Below are positions 8,230-16,803 of a stretch of DNA of 64,000 bases, piece by piece. A model generated the notes under the pieces. The model was not told where the DNA came from. It did no database searches and saw only the letters and a program-made list of their open reading frames with translations. This DNA comes from CALAMC01 sp964459465 (lineage in GTDB: Bacteria; Zixibacteria; MSB-5A5; GN15; PGXB01): assembly GCA_964459465.1 (NCBI GenBank), contig CAYWLR010000011.1, positions 40,714 to 104,713 of the forward strand, in the 5' to 3' direction. Made by a program: the position numbers and the translations under genes. Positions within the stretch are counted from its first letter, which is position 1. Every line of letters begins with the position of its first letter.

Positions 8230-8985
8230 ATGAAACGAGTTTTAATTGCTTTCGCGTTCATCAGCCTGATGGCCTCGTCAAGCTTCGGCTTCGCCTGGCA
8301 GATGTATGACTTTGGTTCTCAAATTTTCGATCACAACAATAATACCGCGCCGATTTATTATCCCAATGGTGTCGGTTCACTGCCATCTCCCGGCAATATC
8401 GGTGAAGGTGGCGAAAAGTTTGATCTTGAGGGCCTGCATTTCGCGATGGAAGGCAACATTGCTCATGTGGCCATCGTCAACTCCTTCGGTCTGTCGGCCT
8501 ATTCGACGGGCTGGCATCAGAGCTATGCCCTTGGAGACCTTTTCTTCGGGTTCGACGGGTCCAGCACCCAATATGCTATTGACATGCAAACCATGCGTCT
8601 TTACGAAGTAAATTCTTTTACCGGGATTCCGAATCTACCCGGCAGTTATTATAATTATCCTACGATCCGTAACGCGGTCGGCGCCTGGAATATGACCAGC
8701 GGTGTCGAACTGGGCATGGTCAACCACACCATGACCTTCTGGGATGATCTGGAAACCGATTATCTTCAGCCGGGAAATGGTGATACCTATGTTCTGGAGT
8801 TTTCTTTCGATATGAGTCTGGTGGCGGGGGCTTCGGGAGCATCCACAATATCCTTCCATAATACCCTCGCATGCGGCAACGATCTCATGAATGAGACTTA
8901 CAATTTCATTCCGGAGCCGACCTCCCTGCTTCTTCTGGGGATCGGGCTGGCCGGTTTGGGTATTTATCGCAGACGCCACGCCTAA
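8230..8985 (+). CDS. PEP-CTERM sorted exported protein
   Basis: A 251-residue secreted protein. It starts with a clear signal peptide (MKRVLIAFAFISLMASSSFG) and ends with the PEP-CTERM signature: PEP at about residues 228-230, a hydrophobic helix, and an RRRH basic tail. Such tails are recognised by exosortase, which cleaves and anchors the protein; no exosortase is in this window. The body is beta-rich with many Asn, Gly and aromatic residues (WDDLETDYLQPGNGDTYVLE). I chose ATG 8230 rather than an upstream ATG at 8110 because the latter would place the signal peptide about 40 residues inside. It is a single-gene unit closed by a strong terminator. Its function beyond surface or matrix display is unknown. 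Confidence 0.85.
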   Translation: MKRVLIAFAFISLMASSSFGFAWQMYDFGSQIFDHNNNTAPIYYPNGVGSLPSPGNIGEGGEKFDLEGLHFAMEGNIAHVAIVNSFGLSAYSTGWHQSYALGDLFFGFDGSSTQYAIDMQTMRLYEVNSFTGIPNLPGSYYNYPTIRNAVGAWNMTSGVELGMVNHTMTFWDDLETDYLQPGNGDTYVLEFSFDMSLVAGASGASTISFHNTLACGNDLMNETYNFIPEPTSLLLLGIGLAGLGIYRRRHA

Positions 8986-9008
8986 AATTCGTTTCATAGA
9001 TTTTAATA

Positions 9009-9037
9009 GTCCCGACCGGCGGTCGGGACTTTTTTTA
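9009..9037 (+). terminator. Rho-independent terminator after PEP-CTERM gene
   Basis: GTCCCGACC (9009-9017) pairs with GGTCGGGAC (9021-9029) and is followed by seven T residues. Confidence 0.9.
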
Positions 9038-9165
9038 TTGCCAATTACTTGACACCATTGGGCTTTTTTGCCATCTTAAGCAAGTTTGTATAAACCGCCG
9101 ATAACTTATATGGTATAATCCGTTACGGTTACGGGAACGCCATATAATTTAAACAGGGATATCAT

Positions 9166-10668
9166 ATGACCAGGGAATCAGGGTTTTTTTTGCTTTTAAT
9201 CACCGTTTTAATAACGATTGGCTGTTCTTCTGATAGTGCCATTCAGATCAGATTTAACGCCGAAAAGCTATATCACCGAGCCGATAAACTTTTCGAAAAA
9301 GCTTCCATCAAACCGGATCTTCAGGATGAACAAACCTGGTCCGAGGTTAAACGGGCTTATTTAGAGGTTGCCGATTATTGTCGAATGTATATCGATTCAA
9401 TTTCGATCGAGAAAAACCTTGCGCAGAAAAAGGAATTGGAGACGATTGCCTATCTGGCCAGCGTGCGGCTTGGCGGCATTTACTTCAATGAGGAGAAACT
9501 TGATTCCACGGTCTTAATTCTAAGTCAACTGCTGAACATGACCAATCTTGAGGGGGGTCAGTTGTTGTCGGCCCGGCTGCAACTGGCCAAAGCCAAGCAC
9601 TGGCAGGGTCGCCGGGACGAGGCTCTTAATATTTACCATGAAATAATAGACGCTTTTTATCCGCCGGTTGACAATACAAATAAGATATTAACGGATGTTT
9701 TAAATCTTCCGATGGAAATTATAAATATTCATCGAATACTTGAAGACGGTTTATCAATGGCGCAGGAGACTCGTTCTGCCGAAAATTATTACCTGCGGAT
9801 CATAAATGATTGGCCAAATACGGCATTGGAGACTGCCGCGCGCGGCAATCTGGCCCGGGTTTATACCGATGACGGTCAGCATGAAAAGGCCATTGACCAG
9901 CTTTATATGATAAAGGATTCCACCGGGCAGGTGCCGCTTGAGGCAAAAATTTTGGCGGCCAATATCACGGCTTCCGGGTTGCGGAAATATGAAACAGCGG
10001 CCAATATGTTTGACGAGCTTATCGGCACCACCACCGATACCCTGATATTGCCGAATTTATATGTGCGCAAAGCCGCGGCCCTTTATGAGAGTCGGCAGTA
10101 TCAGAAATGCCTCGATATTATGAATTTTGTCCGGAAGCAATATGAGTTTTTCTATCGGATCAATCCGGCTCCCCAGAAGTATATCGCCCTGGCCAATAAC
10201 CGTCTGGGCGACTGGCCACGGGCGGAAATGGCTTTTATGCAGTTGGCCGACAATTATCCGACCACCGAAGATGCCTTCAACGCCTACCTGTTTGTGGCCG
10301 AGCATTACGGCGAAACCAATAATAAAAATCTGGCCGAAGTCTGGTATAACCGGGCGGATGAATTCTACGATAAAATGGCCCGGGGTTATCCCGGCACGAC
10401 CATCGAGGCCTCGGCGATGTCCTTTAAGGCCGAAATCGCGCGGCGCCGTCAAAACTGGGAACAAGCGGTCGATATTCTGGTAAAACTCTACGACAAGTTC
10501 CCCAATACGGAGGTGGGTTATAAAGCTCTTTTAAATGCGGCCGCCGTTTATCGGCACCGCCTGAACAACGAACAAAAGGCCGAAGAATTGATAGATATTC
10601 TCCGGAATCGTCTGGTGCCGGCGAAAGACAATAAAAATATCGGCCTAAATACCGATGTAAATAAGTAA
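9166..10668 (+). CDS. TPR-repeat lipoprotein
   Basis: A 500-residue exported lipoprotein. The signal peptide ends in the lipobox TIGC with Cys20 as the lipid-attachment residue. The rest is almost wholly helical with many tetratricopeptide-type units (for example YTDDGQHEKAIDQLYMIKDS, ALYESRQYQKCLDIMNF, NRRADEF-like pairs ending in YPG or YPTTEDAFNAY), which resembles YbgF/BamD-type periplasmic scaffolds. It probably binds partner envelope proteins. An AGGGAT site precedes the ATG. It is followed after 30 bases by another exported protein in the same direction, so the two are likely co-transcribed. Confidence 0.75.
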   Translation: MTRESGFFLLLITVLITIGCSSDSAIQIRFNAEKLYHRADKLFEKASIKPDLQDEQTWSEVKRAYLEVADYCRMYIDSISIEKNLAQKKELETIAYLASVRLGGIYFNEEKLDSTVLILSQLLNMTNLEGGQLLSARLQLAKAKHWQGRRDEALNIYHEIIDAFYPPVDNTNKILTDVLNLPMEIINIHRILEDGLSMAQETRSAENYYLRIINDWPNTALETAARGNLARVYTDDGQHEKAIDQLYMIKDSTGQVPLEAKILAANITASGLRKYETAANMFDELIGTTTDTLILPNLYVRKAAALYESRQYQKCLDIMNFVRKQYEFFYRINPAPQKYIALANNRLGDWPRAEMAFMQLADNYPTTEDAFNAYLFVAEHYGETNNKNLAEVWYNRADEFYDKMARGYPGTTIEASAMSFKAEIARRRQNWEQAVDILVKLYDKFPNTEVGYKALLNAAAVYRHRLNNEQKAEELIDILRNRLVPAKDNKNIGLNTDVNK

Positions 10669-10698
10669 CACCTTTAATATCAAATGGATGGAGGTATA

Positions 10699-11226
10699 AT
10701 GAGCCTGCAAAAGACAGCTCTTTTCATGCTGGGATTGCTCTTGATTTTAGCCGTGAGCATATTTGCTCAGAAAGACGAATTCGGCAAAATCGATACGCTT
10801 TATGCCGAGCCGTATCAAATCGATGATAAAAACTGGGGCATAAACGTTTCCCTCACTAACGACGAAGATATCGTGGGTATTTCGGTTCCGTTGAGATTTG
10901 CCTCCGGCAAGCTTCGCCTGGTGGCCGATTCGACCATATTCAAGGGCGGCCGAACCGAACATTTCCGCGTCAAATTTGCCCGCGCCGATACCTCAATTCA
11001 GAGTGTCACGATTGGCCTGATTAACGATATCGGTGTATCTGTACCCCCGCTTCAGCCGGGCAGCGGGAGAATCGCTACCATTTTTGTGTCTTCGCTTGAC
11101 GGTGACAAAATTCCCGAGCTGAAGGTTGATACCACCACCACCAACCCGGGTAATACTCTGCAGATGGTTTCGCCACCGGTTAATGAGGTCATTCCGGTTT
11201 TTATGGTAAAAAATACCAAGAAGTAA
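10699..11226 (+). CDS. Exported beta-sandwich protein (cohesin-like pattern)
   Basis: A 175-residue secreted protein with signal peptide MSLQKTALFMLGLLLILAV. The start at 10699 is set by GGAGG four bases before the ATG; the upstream ATG 10684 lacks such a site. The mature part is a single beta-rich domain with alternating hydrophobic strands (WGINVSLTNDEDIVGISVPL, GRIATIFVSS), a pattern seen in cohesin-like and other immunoglobulin-type domains of FCB bacteria. I do not recognise a specific family. It follows the TPR lipoprotein closely and ends at a terminator. Confidence 0.65.
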   Translation: MSLQKTALFMLGLLLILAVSIFAQKDEFGKIDTLYAEPYQIDDKNWGINVSLTNDEDIVGISVPLRFASGKLRLVADSTIFKGGRTEHFRVKFARADTSIQSVTIGLINDIGVSVPPLQPGSGRIATIFVSSLDGDKIPELKVDTTTTNPGNTLQMVSPPVNEVIPVFMVKNTKK

Positions 11227-11260
11227 TATTTGTTAAAACGAGCATGTAACCAAGTTAGTG

Positions 11261-11292
11261 CGGTTCCGGCCGGAAGGTCGGGGCCGTTTTTT
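11261..11292 (+). terminator. Rho-independent terminator
   Basis: An 11-bp stem (CGGTTCCGGCC with GGTCGGGGCCG, including G-T pairs) with a GGAA tetraloop and a run of six T. It ends the 9166-11226 unit and overlaps the last bases of the convergent nuclease gene. Confidence 0.8.
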
Positions 11293-12514
11293 ATTGAGTT
11301 TCCTCATCGTCGGCGGCCGCTTTCGTGGTTATCCGAGCACTTTTCCTTTTGACCAGAAAAACTCCCATTTTCTCCTTTAACTCCGTGGGTAATTTATCGG
11401 CACGGTAAAACTCTTTGTACAAGACATTCTGGTCGAGTTTGAAAACTTCATCGAGTCCGGCATCGCGAGCCAGGATGGAAAGATTAAGAAAGGCATCGGC
11501 GTTGGCCGTTTTCGACGGGAATTCTTCGCTTTCGGAAAATCTTACATTCACCTCTCCGGCGTCGGAATATAGTTTGGTCAGGTCGGATTCTTCGCAGAAC
11601 CTGACGATATCTTCTTTGAGGGCTTTGAGCTCGGCGGTTTTGGTTTTAATATCCTTGTCGAGCTGGATATATTGCTCGGCCAGCTTCTCCCCGACCTTTT
11701 CATCAAATTGCTCGTCCTGATTGCCCTCAAGCGCCCGCTGATGGCGTTTGGCGGGGCATAAATTAAAATATTCGCACCAATTGCAAAGCCCGCTTTCTTT
11801 GGGCGGGAAATTATCGTTTTTGGCGGCGTCTTCTATTTCAAGGATATTTTGATAAATCGCATAGCGTATTTCTTCCAGACGGTTATCGTCGATATTGGCG
11901 GTCATTTCGAGGCCGTGACGAATAAACACCTGCCGGGCACGAACGGTTTTAAAGTCCGGCCACAAATGACGCACGGCCATCAAATACAGGGCCATCTGAT
12001 GATTATTATCCAGTTCAATCTGGGTGGGAAGCATCGCTTGAGTCTTGTAATCGATTATTTCGACCGTCCCGTCATCATGGCGGGCCAGACGATCGATTTT
12101 GCCCTTAATATGGAAACGCTCACCGGGGTCGAGCGGGAAATCGACGAATTGCTCGATAATCAGCGACTGACCATCGTCGAACGGCGCGTGTTTGTCATAG
12201 AATTTTATAAGTCCGATGCGGCCGGTTTCGATAAAATCCTCAATAGAATCACTTTCACGGACAACCACGATTTTGGATTTATCCGATTCTTCCCAGCGAC
12301 GGTTATAAATATCGATTAATTCCTCAAGGGGCATGACCCGTCCGTTGAGTTTGGTGCGGTACAGGTTTTCGAGGGTTTTATGGACGGTGTTTCCCAGAAT
12401 AAGGTCGGCCGTGAGTTTTTTCTCAACTGTCACTTTTTCGATTTTGTCGAACTTGTATTGACGGGGACAATTGTTATATTTGTCGATACTGGAATGGCTG
12501 TATTTTCTGGCCAT
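11291..12514 (-). CDS. RecB/Cas4-like PD-(D/E)XK nuclease with Fe-S cluster cysteines
   Basis: A 407-residue protein of the PDDEXK_1/RecB-like family. SSIDKYNNCPRQYKF at the N-terminus, GNTVHKTLENLY, IKGKIDRLARH and the catalytic core VEIIDYKTQ (Asp and Lys near residues 156-158) are all present. Cys16 plus LCNWCEYFNLCP near residues 242-252 give the four cysteines that hold a 4Fe-4S cluster in AddB, Cas4 and related enzymes. The last 150 residues form a coiled coil and an extra domain. Start ATG 12514 is chosen because GGAGG precedes it; a 20-residue longer frame lacks a site. It probably cuts or resects DNA in repair. No helicase or CRISPR genes are adjacent, so a Cas role is unsupported. 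Confidence 0.8.
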   Translation of the reverse strand: MARKYSHSSIDKYNNCPRQYKFDKIEKVTVEKKLTADLILGNTVHKTLENLYRTKLNGRVMPLEELIDIYNRRWEESDKSKIVVVRESDSIEDFIETGRIGLIKFYDKHAPFDDGQSLIIEQFVDFPLDPGERFHIKGKIDRLARHDDGTVEIIDYKTQAMLPTQIELDNNHQMALYLMAVRHLWPDFKTVRARQVFIRHGLEMTANIDDNRLEEIRYAIYQNILEIEDAAKNDNFPPKESGLCNWCEYFNLCPAKRHQRALEGNQDEQFDEKVGEKLAEQYIQLDKDIKTKTAELKALKEDIVRFCEESDLTKLYSDAGEVNVRFSESEEFPSKTANADAFLNLSILARDAGLDEVFKLDQNVLYKEFYRADKLPTELKEKMGVFLVKRKSARITTKAAADDEETQ

Positions 12515-12580
12515 GAGATACCTCCGTGAAAATTTCACTATAAGATAGTCTATGACCGGGGGCGGCGCAATCACATATAA

Positions 12581-12613
12581 AAAAAGGTCCCGACCAAGGT
12601 CGGGACCTTTTTT
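12581..12613. terminator. Bidirectional rho-independent terminator
   Basis: A near-perfect palindrome AAAAAGGTCCCGACC / GGTCGGGACCTTTTT with a two-base loop. It ends the minus-strand barrel gene (stop at 12639) and insulates the nuclease gene downstream. Confidence 0.9.
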
Positions 12614-12638
12614 CAGCTTGGTAATTTTTTTCTAACTT

Positions 12639-13232
12639 TTAGGGGAGCTTGAAATTGGCGCTGACCGTGATGGAATTATACTTGGTAACTTCCACCGGCG
12701 TGTCGATCCAGTTCAAGCGGTACTCCGCGGTAAAGGTTAAGGGGAAGGCGGGCGGGGCGATTTCGGCGCCGCCGACCAGGTGGTAGCCGAGACGGTTATC
12801 AGCCTCGGGAACCGAAATGTTATTGTCTTCCAGCGACAGCGACAGCGGGCGGGTGTAGTCATAGCCCAGGCTGTGTGAGCTTAAGCCGCCGCCCAGAAAC
12901 GGCGAAATAATCTGGAGCTTAATGGGATACAGCGCGGTGGCGCTGAAGACCCAGTCGTGGCGTTTGAGCTCGAACACGTCGCCGCCATAAACCTGACTCT
13001 GGTTTTTCCAGGCGTATTCGCCGGCCAGAAGGACGTCGAACAGGGGCAGAGTGGATATTTTCAACTGCCCGCCGACAAGGTTCATTTCTTCCAGATCAGC
13101 GCCCGGAAGAGCCAGCGCTTCCTGGTCGTAGTTGGTCACCATGCCGCCGCGAATACCGAGCGAAATGCCGGTCAGGGCAAATGACGGCGCGGCGAAGCAT
13201 AGCAGCACCAACAGCATAAGTAGTCTTTTCAT
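12639..13232 (-). CDS. Small outer-membrane beta-barrel protein
   Basis: A 197-residue exported protein with signal peptide MKRLLMLLVLLCFAAPSFA. The mature part has alternating amphipathic strands and glycine-rich turns (GISLGIRGGMVTNYD, ISPFLGGGLSSHSLGYDY, LTFTAEYRLNWI) and ends in the aromatic/hydrophobic strand SITVSANFKLP, as expected for an OmpA/OmpW-like eight-stranded barrel. ATG 13232 has a GGAGG site 7 bases upstream; the slightly longer TTG start is less likely. It stands alone between a terminator and a repeat-rich gap. No specific function is recognisable. Confidence 0.75.
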   Translation of the reverse strand: MKRLLMLLVLLCFAAPSFALTGISLGIRGGMVTNYDQEALALPGADLEEMNLVGGQLKISTLPLFDVLLAGEYAWKNQSQVYGGDVFELKRHDWVFSATALYPIKLQIISPFLGGGLSSHSLGYDYTRPLSLSLEDNNISVPEADNRLGYHLVGGAEIAPPAFPLTFTAEYRLNWIDTPVEVTKYNSITVSANFKLP

Positions 13233-13307
13233 CAGCAAACCTCCGTTTTATCTCATTATCGACCGGAGGCGATTATTCTTTACGTTATTGGAGCAATTCC
13301 CTATTGT

Positions 13308-13322
13308 GTTCAAATTTTGAAC
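13308..13322. promoter_or_regulatory. Perfect palindrome, possible operator
   Basis: GTTCAAATTTTGAAC is a 15-base inverted repeat with a single central base, about 75 bases upstream of the barrel-protein start. This size and symmetry suit a dimeric repressor site. A chance AT-rich palindrome cannot be excluded. Confidence 0.3.
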
Positions 13323-13380
13323 AGCACCCTTTGGGTGTTTATTTGGCCAAATATGTTGGGACGAAAACGCCGATATTTTT

Positions 13381-13427
13381 TGTCGGGTTTCGCGTTTCGC
13401 TTCGCTTCACTGGGAGCCGACCTACTA
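13381..13427 (-). repeat. Dispersed repeat, copy 1
   Basis: A 46-base element, read on the minus strand from AGTAGGTCGGCTCCC to AAACCCGACA, that closely matches parts of 13783-13827 and 18184-18289. It lies between the barrel gene and the cupin gene. The copies share the ends GTAGGT(C)GGG and GAAACCCGAC. Confidence 0.7.
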
Positions 13428-13429
13428 TT

Positions 13430-13759
13430 CTAATCCACGATAAACAGCTTGACGCCGGTGGAAGTATGGGAGCGATGGGGCTCGGCGTTGTCGGCGACCT
13501 GATAACTCATCCCCGGTTTTAAGACGAATTTACGACCGTCTTTCAATTCGGTATGAAGCTCTCCTTCGAGGCACAGCAGAATATGGCCCTTGGTGCACCA
13601 ATGGTCGGCCAGATAGCCCGGCATGTATTCAACCATGCGGACGCGGATGCCGCCGAAAGTGCGGGTGCGCCAGTAGCCCATGCCGGTTTCGCCCTTATGT
13701 TCGGTCTTTTCGATTTTCGACCAGTCGGTCGTTCCAAACGGTATGTCGTTCATTTGCAT
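13430..13759 (-). CDS. DHCW-motif cupin protein
   Basis: A 109-residue single-domain cupin. The motif DHWCTKGHILLCLEGEL holds the metal-binding His/Glu pattern of the first cupin box, and a second box follows around MSYQVADNAEPHRSHTS. This matches the small DHCW-motif cupin family of unknown substrate. The protein is probably cytoplasmic, with no signal peptide. A GAGGAAC ribosome site lies upstream of ATG 13759; an ATG two codons later is also possible. It lies between two copies of the dispersed repeat. Confidence 0.75.
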   Translation of the reverse strand: MQMNDIPFGTTDWSKIEKTEHKGETGMGYWRTRTFGGIRVRMVEYMPGYLADHWCTKGHILLCLEGELHTELKDGRKFVLKPGMSYQVADNAEPHRSHTSTGVKLFIVD

Positions 13760-13782
13760 ATTACAGTTCCTCTATGGTAACA

Positions 13783-13827
13783 TGTCGGGTTTCTCATCCC
13801 GAAGACGGGATTCGGAACCCGATCTAC
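13783..13827 (-). repeat. Dispersed repeat, copy 2 (diverged)
   Basis: On the minus strand it reads GTAGATCGGGTTCCG ... GAGAAACCCGACA, matching the ends of the copies at 13381 and 18184 while the middle differs. It sits just upstream of the cupin gene. Confidence 0.55.
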
Positions 13828-13853
13828 ATTCCTCGAAAGCCACGCGCTTGAAA

Positions 13854-14309
13854 TTACAGCCACATCCGGACGCGGCGTTTGTATGCGAGATAGTCATCGC
13901 CGAAAAGACGCATCATGGATTTTTCTTCCATCGGGATAAACTTAATCTGTAAAATCAAAAACATGATTGCGGTCGGAACAAACGAAATTATCGAACCCAA
14001 AAGCAGTCCAACACCGATAAGAAACAGAATATAGCCGAGATACATCGGGTGGCGGCTGATGGCATACGGGCCATGGGTGACCAGTTTCGAGGCATCGAGA
14101 TACGGTTTGACGGCGGTTCCGACTTTTTTGAAAGTGTTTTCGCCCTGCACGGCGATCCATAAGCCGAAAACCAGGGGCACCAGGCCAACCAAATTGTATG
14201 GCCAGTCGAGGAAGTCATGGATGGGATACAAAAAATGCAGTCCCACGGCGGCGGCCAGACAGCAGTAAAAGTATGTCGGCGGCAGGATCATATTTTCTTT
14301 TGGTTCCAT
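13854..14309 (-). CDS. Isoprenylcysteine carboxyl methyltransferase (ICMT/PEMT) family protein
   Basis: A 151-residue integral membrane enzyme with about four helices. The diagnostic SAM-binding part is present: LVTHGPYAISRHPMYLGYIL (the RHPxY motif) and, at the C-terminus, EEKSMMRLFGDDYLAYKRRVRMW (E...Y..Y motif). Bacterial members methylate small hydrophobic substrates or phospholipids; the substrate here cannot be read from the sequence. No operon partner is evident. Length is normal for short bacterial members. Confidence 0.8.
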   Translation of the reverse strand: MEPKENMILPPTYFYCCLAAAVGLHFLYPIHDFLDWPYNLVGLVPLVFGLWIAVQGENTFKKVGTAVKPYLDASKLVTHGPYAISRHPMYLGYILFLIGVGLLLGSIISFVPTAIMFLILQIKFIPMEEKSMMRLFGDDYLAYKRRVRMWL

Positions 14310-14743
14310 ATTAGTTTGATTACGGTGTTTCGGTAACCCGGTTTCATGTCTTGTTATGAATAATTCAAGATAATGTTTTATATATGTTTCGGTTACGGCA
14401 AAATGGGTTCGTTCTTGAAAAATTTTAATTTTTTATTGATAAACCTCGTCGCAAAAACCGGGATGGTGTTGTGGCACAACGGCAATTTCGATGGTAGGCT
14501 TGTGGTGCAGGGCATAAGTATTTTCTTGCTTCCGGCGGTTTTGGCATGGATAATTCAATGTCATCGTTTGGATTAAAGTAAATCGGGTTCGTTTTGTCGT
14601 TTTTACAATTGTATCCGGCAGTGGTTTTCCCCCGACAGATATTTTTCAAACATAATTATAGGGCTCATACTTAATGGGGCGGGCGGAAATAGCATTGGGG
14701 TTGTAGGGAAATTGGGGAGGGATTACAGATTACGTATTATTGA
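14310..14743. other. Gene-free stretch with short degenerate repeats
   Basis: I see no convincing gene. On the minus strand two short copies of an AACGAACCC-containing unit (near 14400 and 14588) would translate to N-E-P-I and T-N-P-I type words, a kind of degenerate intergenic repeat. TTTCGGTAAC and TTTCGGTTAC words occur at 14331 and 14387. This looks like decayed or repeat DNA. Confidence 0.4.
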
Positions 14744-15928
14744 TTATTGGTTATGGATCAGGGCGGCCTTGAATTGGGGAAGTTCATCTTTTTTAATCGG
14801 CAGGGGGCAGGAAGTATTTCTTCGTGCTTTCAATTCCGTATTCATGCGAAACTCGGTCAAGACGTTTCCCAGGGCATCAAGGAATTCAGACATTTTAAAG
14901 CAGGATGTGCTATCCTGGCGCAAGAATATTTTCTGGCGGTAATTAATTATCATTCGTTTAATGCCGAGGGGGACAAAAAGCGAATCCCGACATACGGCCA
15001 CCAGTTTTTTATAATCTTTGCCATTTCGCGAAAATTTAATTCCTTGGTCTTTTAGCATTGTCTCGTATTTTTTATACCCGAACCAGGGGACAAATAAAGT
15101 GCTGCCTTTCTTTTTGCCTTCAACAAAATACCAGTCTTTCCAATAGGCGACAATATCGGAATAGTAATCAATCAATTGAATCAGACTATGGTATGTCAGA
15201 CATCGACTGGAGTCATAATCAAGGGCCCGGTTATATAAGATAATGGCTTGAAGGAAATTATTATCAATAATGGCCAGATTGGCCTGGTATCGCAGGGCCG
15301 GCGTATAAGTTGAATCAATATCAAGAATTTTAAGGATTTCTTCCGCGGCGGCGGAATCATCCAAAGTATTGGCCAAACCCAGCCGCGCCGGCAGACAGAG
15401 TGGATCGATAAGAATGGCCCGATAGTATTCATACCAGGCACCCTCGACATCACCGAGCGAATAGAGATAATCACCAAGTCGGATGTGGATCTTCAGTATC
15501 TGATCCGGGTTGCTCTCATGTTGGAGGGATTCTTTAAGAAACCTTACGGCCTCGGCGATTTCCTCATCGCTTTTGACGGGATTGGAGTATATGGCCTCAC
15601 TTAGATTAAAGTATGCATAGGCATAATTTGAGTCACATTCGATCGCCCGGCGTAATGTCTGTTCGGCGGATGGCCATTGTCGCAATTTCAGATATGACAT
15701 GCCCAGAAGATTATATGCGTTGGCAAAAGTCGTATCCAGCTGGATTGCTTTTCTTAATACATCAGCGGCTCTGTCATATTCGCCATTCACGTACTCTGCA
15801 GCGGCATCATAGTAGTATTCCTCGGCTTTTGTTCCTTTTTGCGATTCATCTGCCAGACAAGAACCACCACAAATTATAGCTAAACATGACAAAGACAGCA
15901 AAATGCAATAATATCTCGTAATATTCAT
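14744..15928 (-). CDS. TPR-repeat exported protein
   Basis: A protein of about 394 residues with a signal peptide (MNITRYYCILLSLSCLAII...) and at least five TPR units in the first half: YYYDAAAEYVNGEYDRAADV, AYNLLGMSYLKLRQWPSAEQ, HIRLGDYLYSLGDVEGAWYE, ANLAIIDNNFLQAIILYNRA. The second half is helical without clear repeats. I prefer ATG 15928, which gives a normal signal-peptide n-region; ATG 15955 upstream is possible and neither has a strong ribosome site. Base composition is more AT-rich than the housekeeping regions. It probably acts as a periplasmic scaffold. It lies next to a cluster of unknown exported proteins. Confidence 0.7.
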   Translation of the reverse strand: MNITRYYCILLSLSCLAIICGGSCLADESQKGTKAEEYYYDAAAEYVNGEYDRAADVLRKAIQLDTTFANAYNLLGMSYLKLRQWPSAEQTLRRAIECDSNYAYAYFNLSEAIYSNPVKSDEEIAEAVRFLKESLQHESNPDQILKIHIRLGDYLYSLGDVEGAWYEYYRAILIDPLCLPARLGLANTLDDSAAAEEILKILDIDSTYTPALRYQANLAIIDNNFLQAIILYNRALDYDSSRCLTYHSLIQLIDYYSDIVAYWKDWYFVEGKKKGSTLFVPWFGYKKYETMLKDQGIKFSRNGKDYKKLVAVCRDSLFVPLGIKRMIINYRQKIFLRQDSTSCFKMSEFLDALGNVLTEFRMNTELKARRNTSCPLPIKKDELPQFKAALIHNQ

Positions 15929-15991
15929 AAATTCTATTTTGATGTTATGCTCCATATCCTAATTAGGTTGATCTAATTTATCTTGTTAGTA

Positions 15992-16020
15992 AAGGAGCGA
16001 TATTTTTAATATCGCTCCTT
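15992..16020. terminator. Strong hairpin, probable terminator
   Basis: AAGGAGCGATAT (15992-16003) and ATATCGCTCCTT (16009-16020) form a perfect 12-bp stem. It follows the stop of the minus-strand peptide gene at 16047. The trailing T-run is short on both strands, so the efficiency is uncertain. Confidence 0.6.
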
Positions 16021-16046
16021 AAAACCGGTTTTATTTCATATGGACG

Positions 16047-16250
16047 CTATAGAACAAACCTATCCAGAAACCATGTTAAACAGCTCCATATTTCGCCGAT
16101 GTCGTCGCCAAAACAGCAATACCACCCATAACAGGTCATGGGGACTTTGCTTACATCCTTTGGCGGTTCAGCCATGGCTGGCTGGCCGGATACAAGCAAT
16201 ACTAGAGCCAACATAAGTATCGCGACTATCTTTTTGGTCCTGTGCGTCAA
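16047..16250 (-). CDS. Small exported Cys/Trp-rich peptide
   Basis: A 67-residue product starting at TTG 16250, chosen because GGAGG lies 5 bases upstream and no ATG fits. A signal peptide (KKIVAILMLALVLLVSGQPAMA) should be removed, leaving about 40 residues with four cysteines and three tryptophans (MTCYGWYCCFGDDIGEIWSC). This could be a disulfide-linked secreted peptide or a substrate for modification. I do not recognise a family. It is the last gene of an AT-rich three-gene minus-strand group of unknown exported or membrane proteins and is followed by a hairpin. Confidence 0.6.
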   Translation of the reverse strand: MTHRTKKIVAILMLALVLLVSGQPAMAEPPKDVSKVPMTCYGWYCCFGDDIGEIWSCLTWFLDRFVL

Positions 16251-16287
16251 CTCTACCTCCTTTCAATTAAGTATTGATTATTATCAG

Positions 16288-16791
16288 TTACTGTCCGGTA
16301 CCGGAAATTATTCCTATATATTCTTTTTGATATACATAATATTCCAGATCATCAAATCGTAAAAATATCGAACCATTCATAATAAACCCCCTTGCACTAT
16401 CCAGCGCCATATTGCATCGAATTAATGGTTGCGTTCTACAACCGCAATCCAAAAAATAATCCAGAAATAATGCTGTTGTATTATTATCAAGATTGATGTA
16501 TAGTACTGCCTTGGGTGGCTGGAGTATGGCTGGAGAATCAAATCTATGACTAATATTATCGATATTCACATCATAAGATTCATTGATACTGTTTATAATT
16601 TGTCCTAGGGATTGAGCGGTATCAACCGAAAAGTATCGGATATTTATATCATCAAATTCTGATTGTGTTATTGATTCCGCGCGACGTGCCTCACGTGCTT
16701 TAATAATAATTGCACCTAAAATCAAGATGGCGATAATTGTAATAATTCCAATGACAGCCGCAATTTCATGGATAATTTTCCATAAGCGCAT
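16288..16791 (-). CDS. Unknown membrane-anchored protein
   Basis: A 167-residue protein with one N-terminal helix (about residues 10-32, VIGIITIIAILILGAIII) and an outside domain. The domain begins with INIRYFSVDTAQSLGQIINS, a pattern loosely like the short N-terminal STN/secretin-type domain that closes around small ligands, but the match is weak. A CGC pair and a further Cys lie in the second half. The start has a GGGA site. It sits 12 bases downstream of the 16804-17607 gene and 37 bases before the small peptide gene, so the three are probably co-expressed. Confidence 0.6.
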   Translation of the reverse strand: MRLWKIIHEIAAVIGIITIIAILILGAIIIKAREARRAESITQSEFDDINIRYFSVDTAQSLGQIINSINESYDVNIDNISHRFDSPAILQPPKAVLYINLDNNTTALFLDYFLDCGCRTQPLIRCNMALDSARGFIMNGSIFLRFDDLEYYVYQKEYIGIISGTGQ

Positions 16792-16803
16792 CTAAAGTTC
16801 CCT

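Noticed and set aside
11291..12514. Cas4 assignment for the RecB-like nuclease
   Set aside because: The Fe-S cysteines fit, but the protein is about twice the usual Cas4 length and no cas genes or repeats are nearby.
14425..14649. 74-codon minus-strand frame upstream of the methyltransferase region
   Set aside because: Its translation contains words typical of degenerate intergenic repeats and has no start signal.
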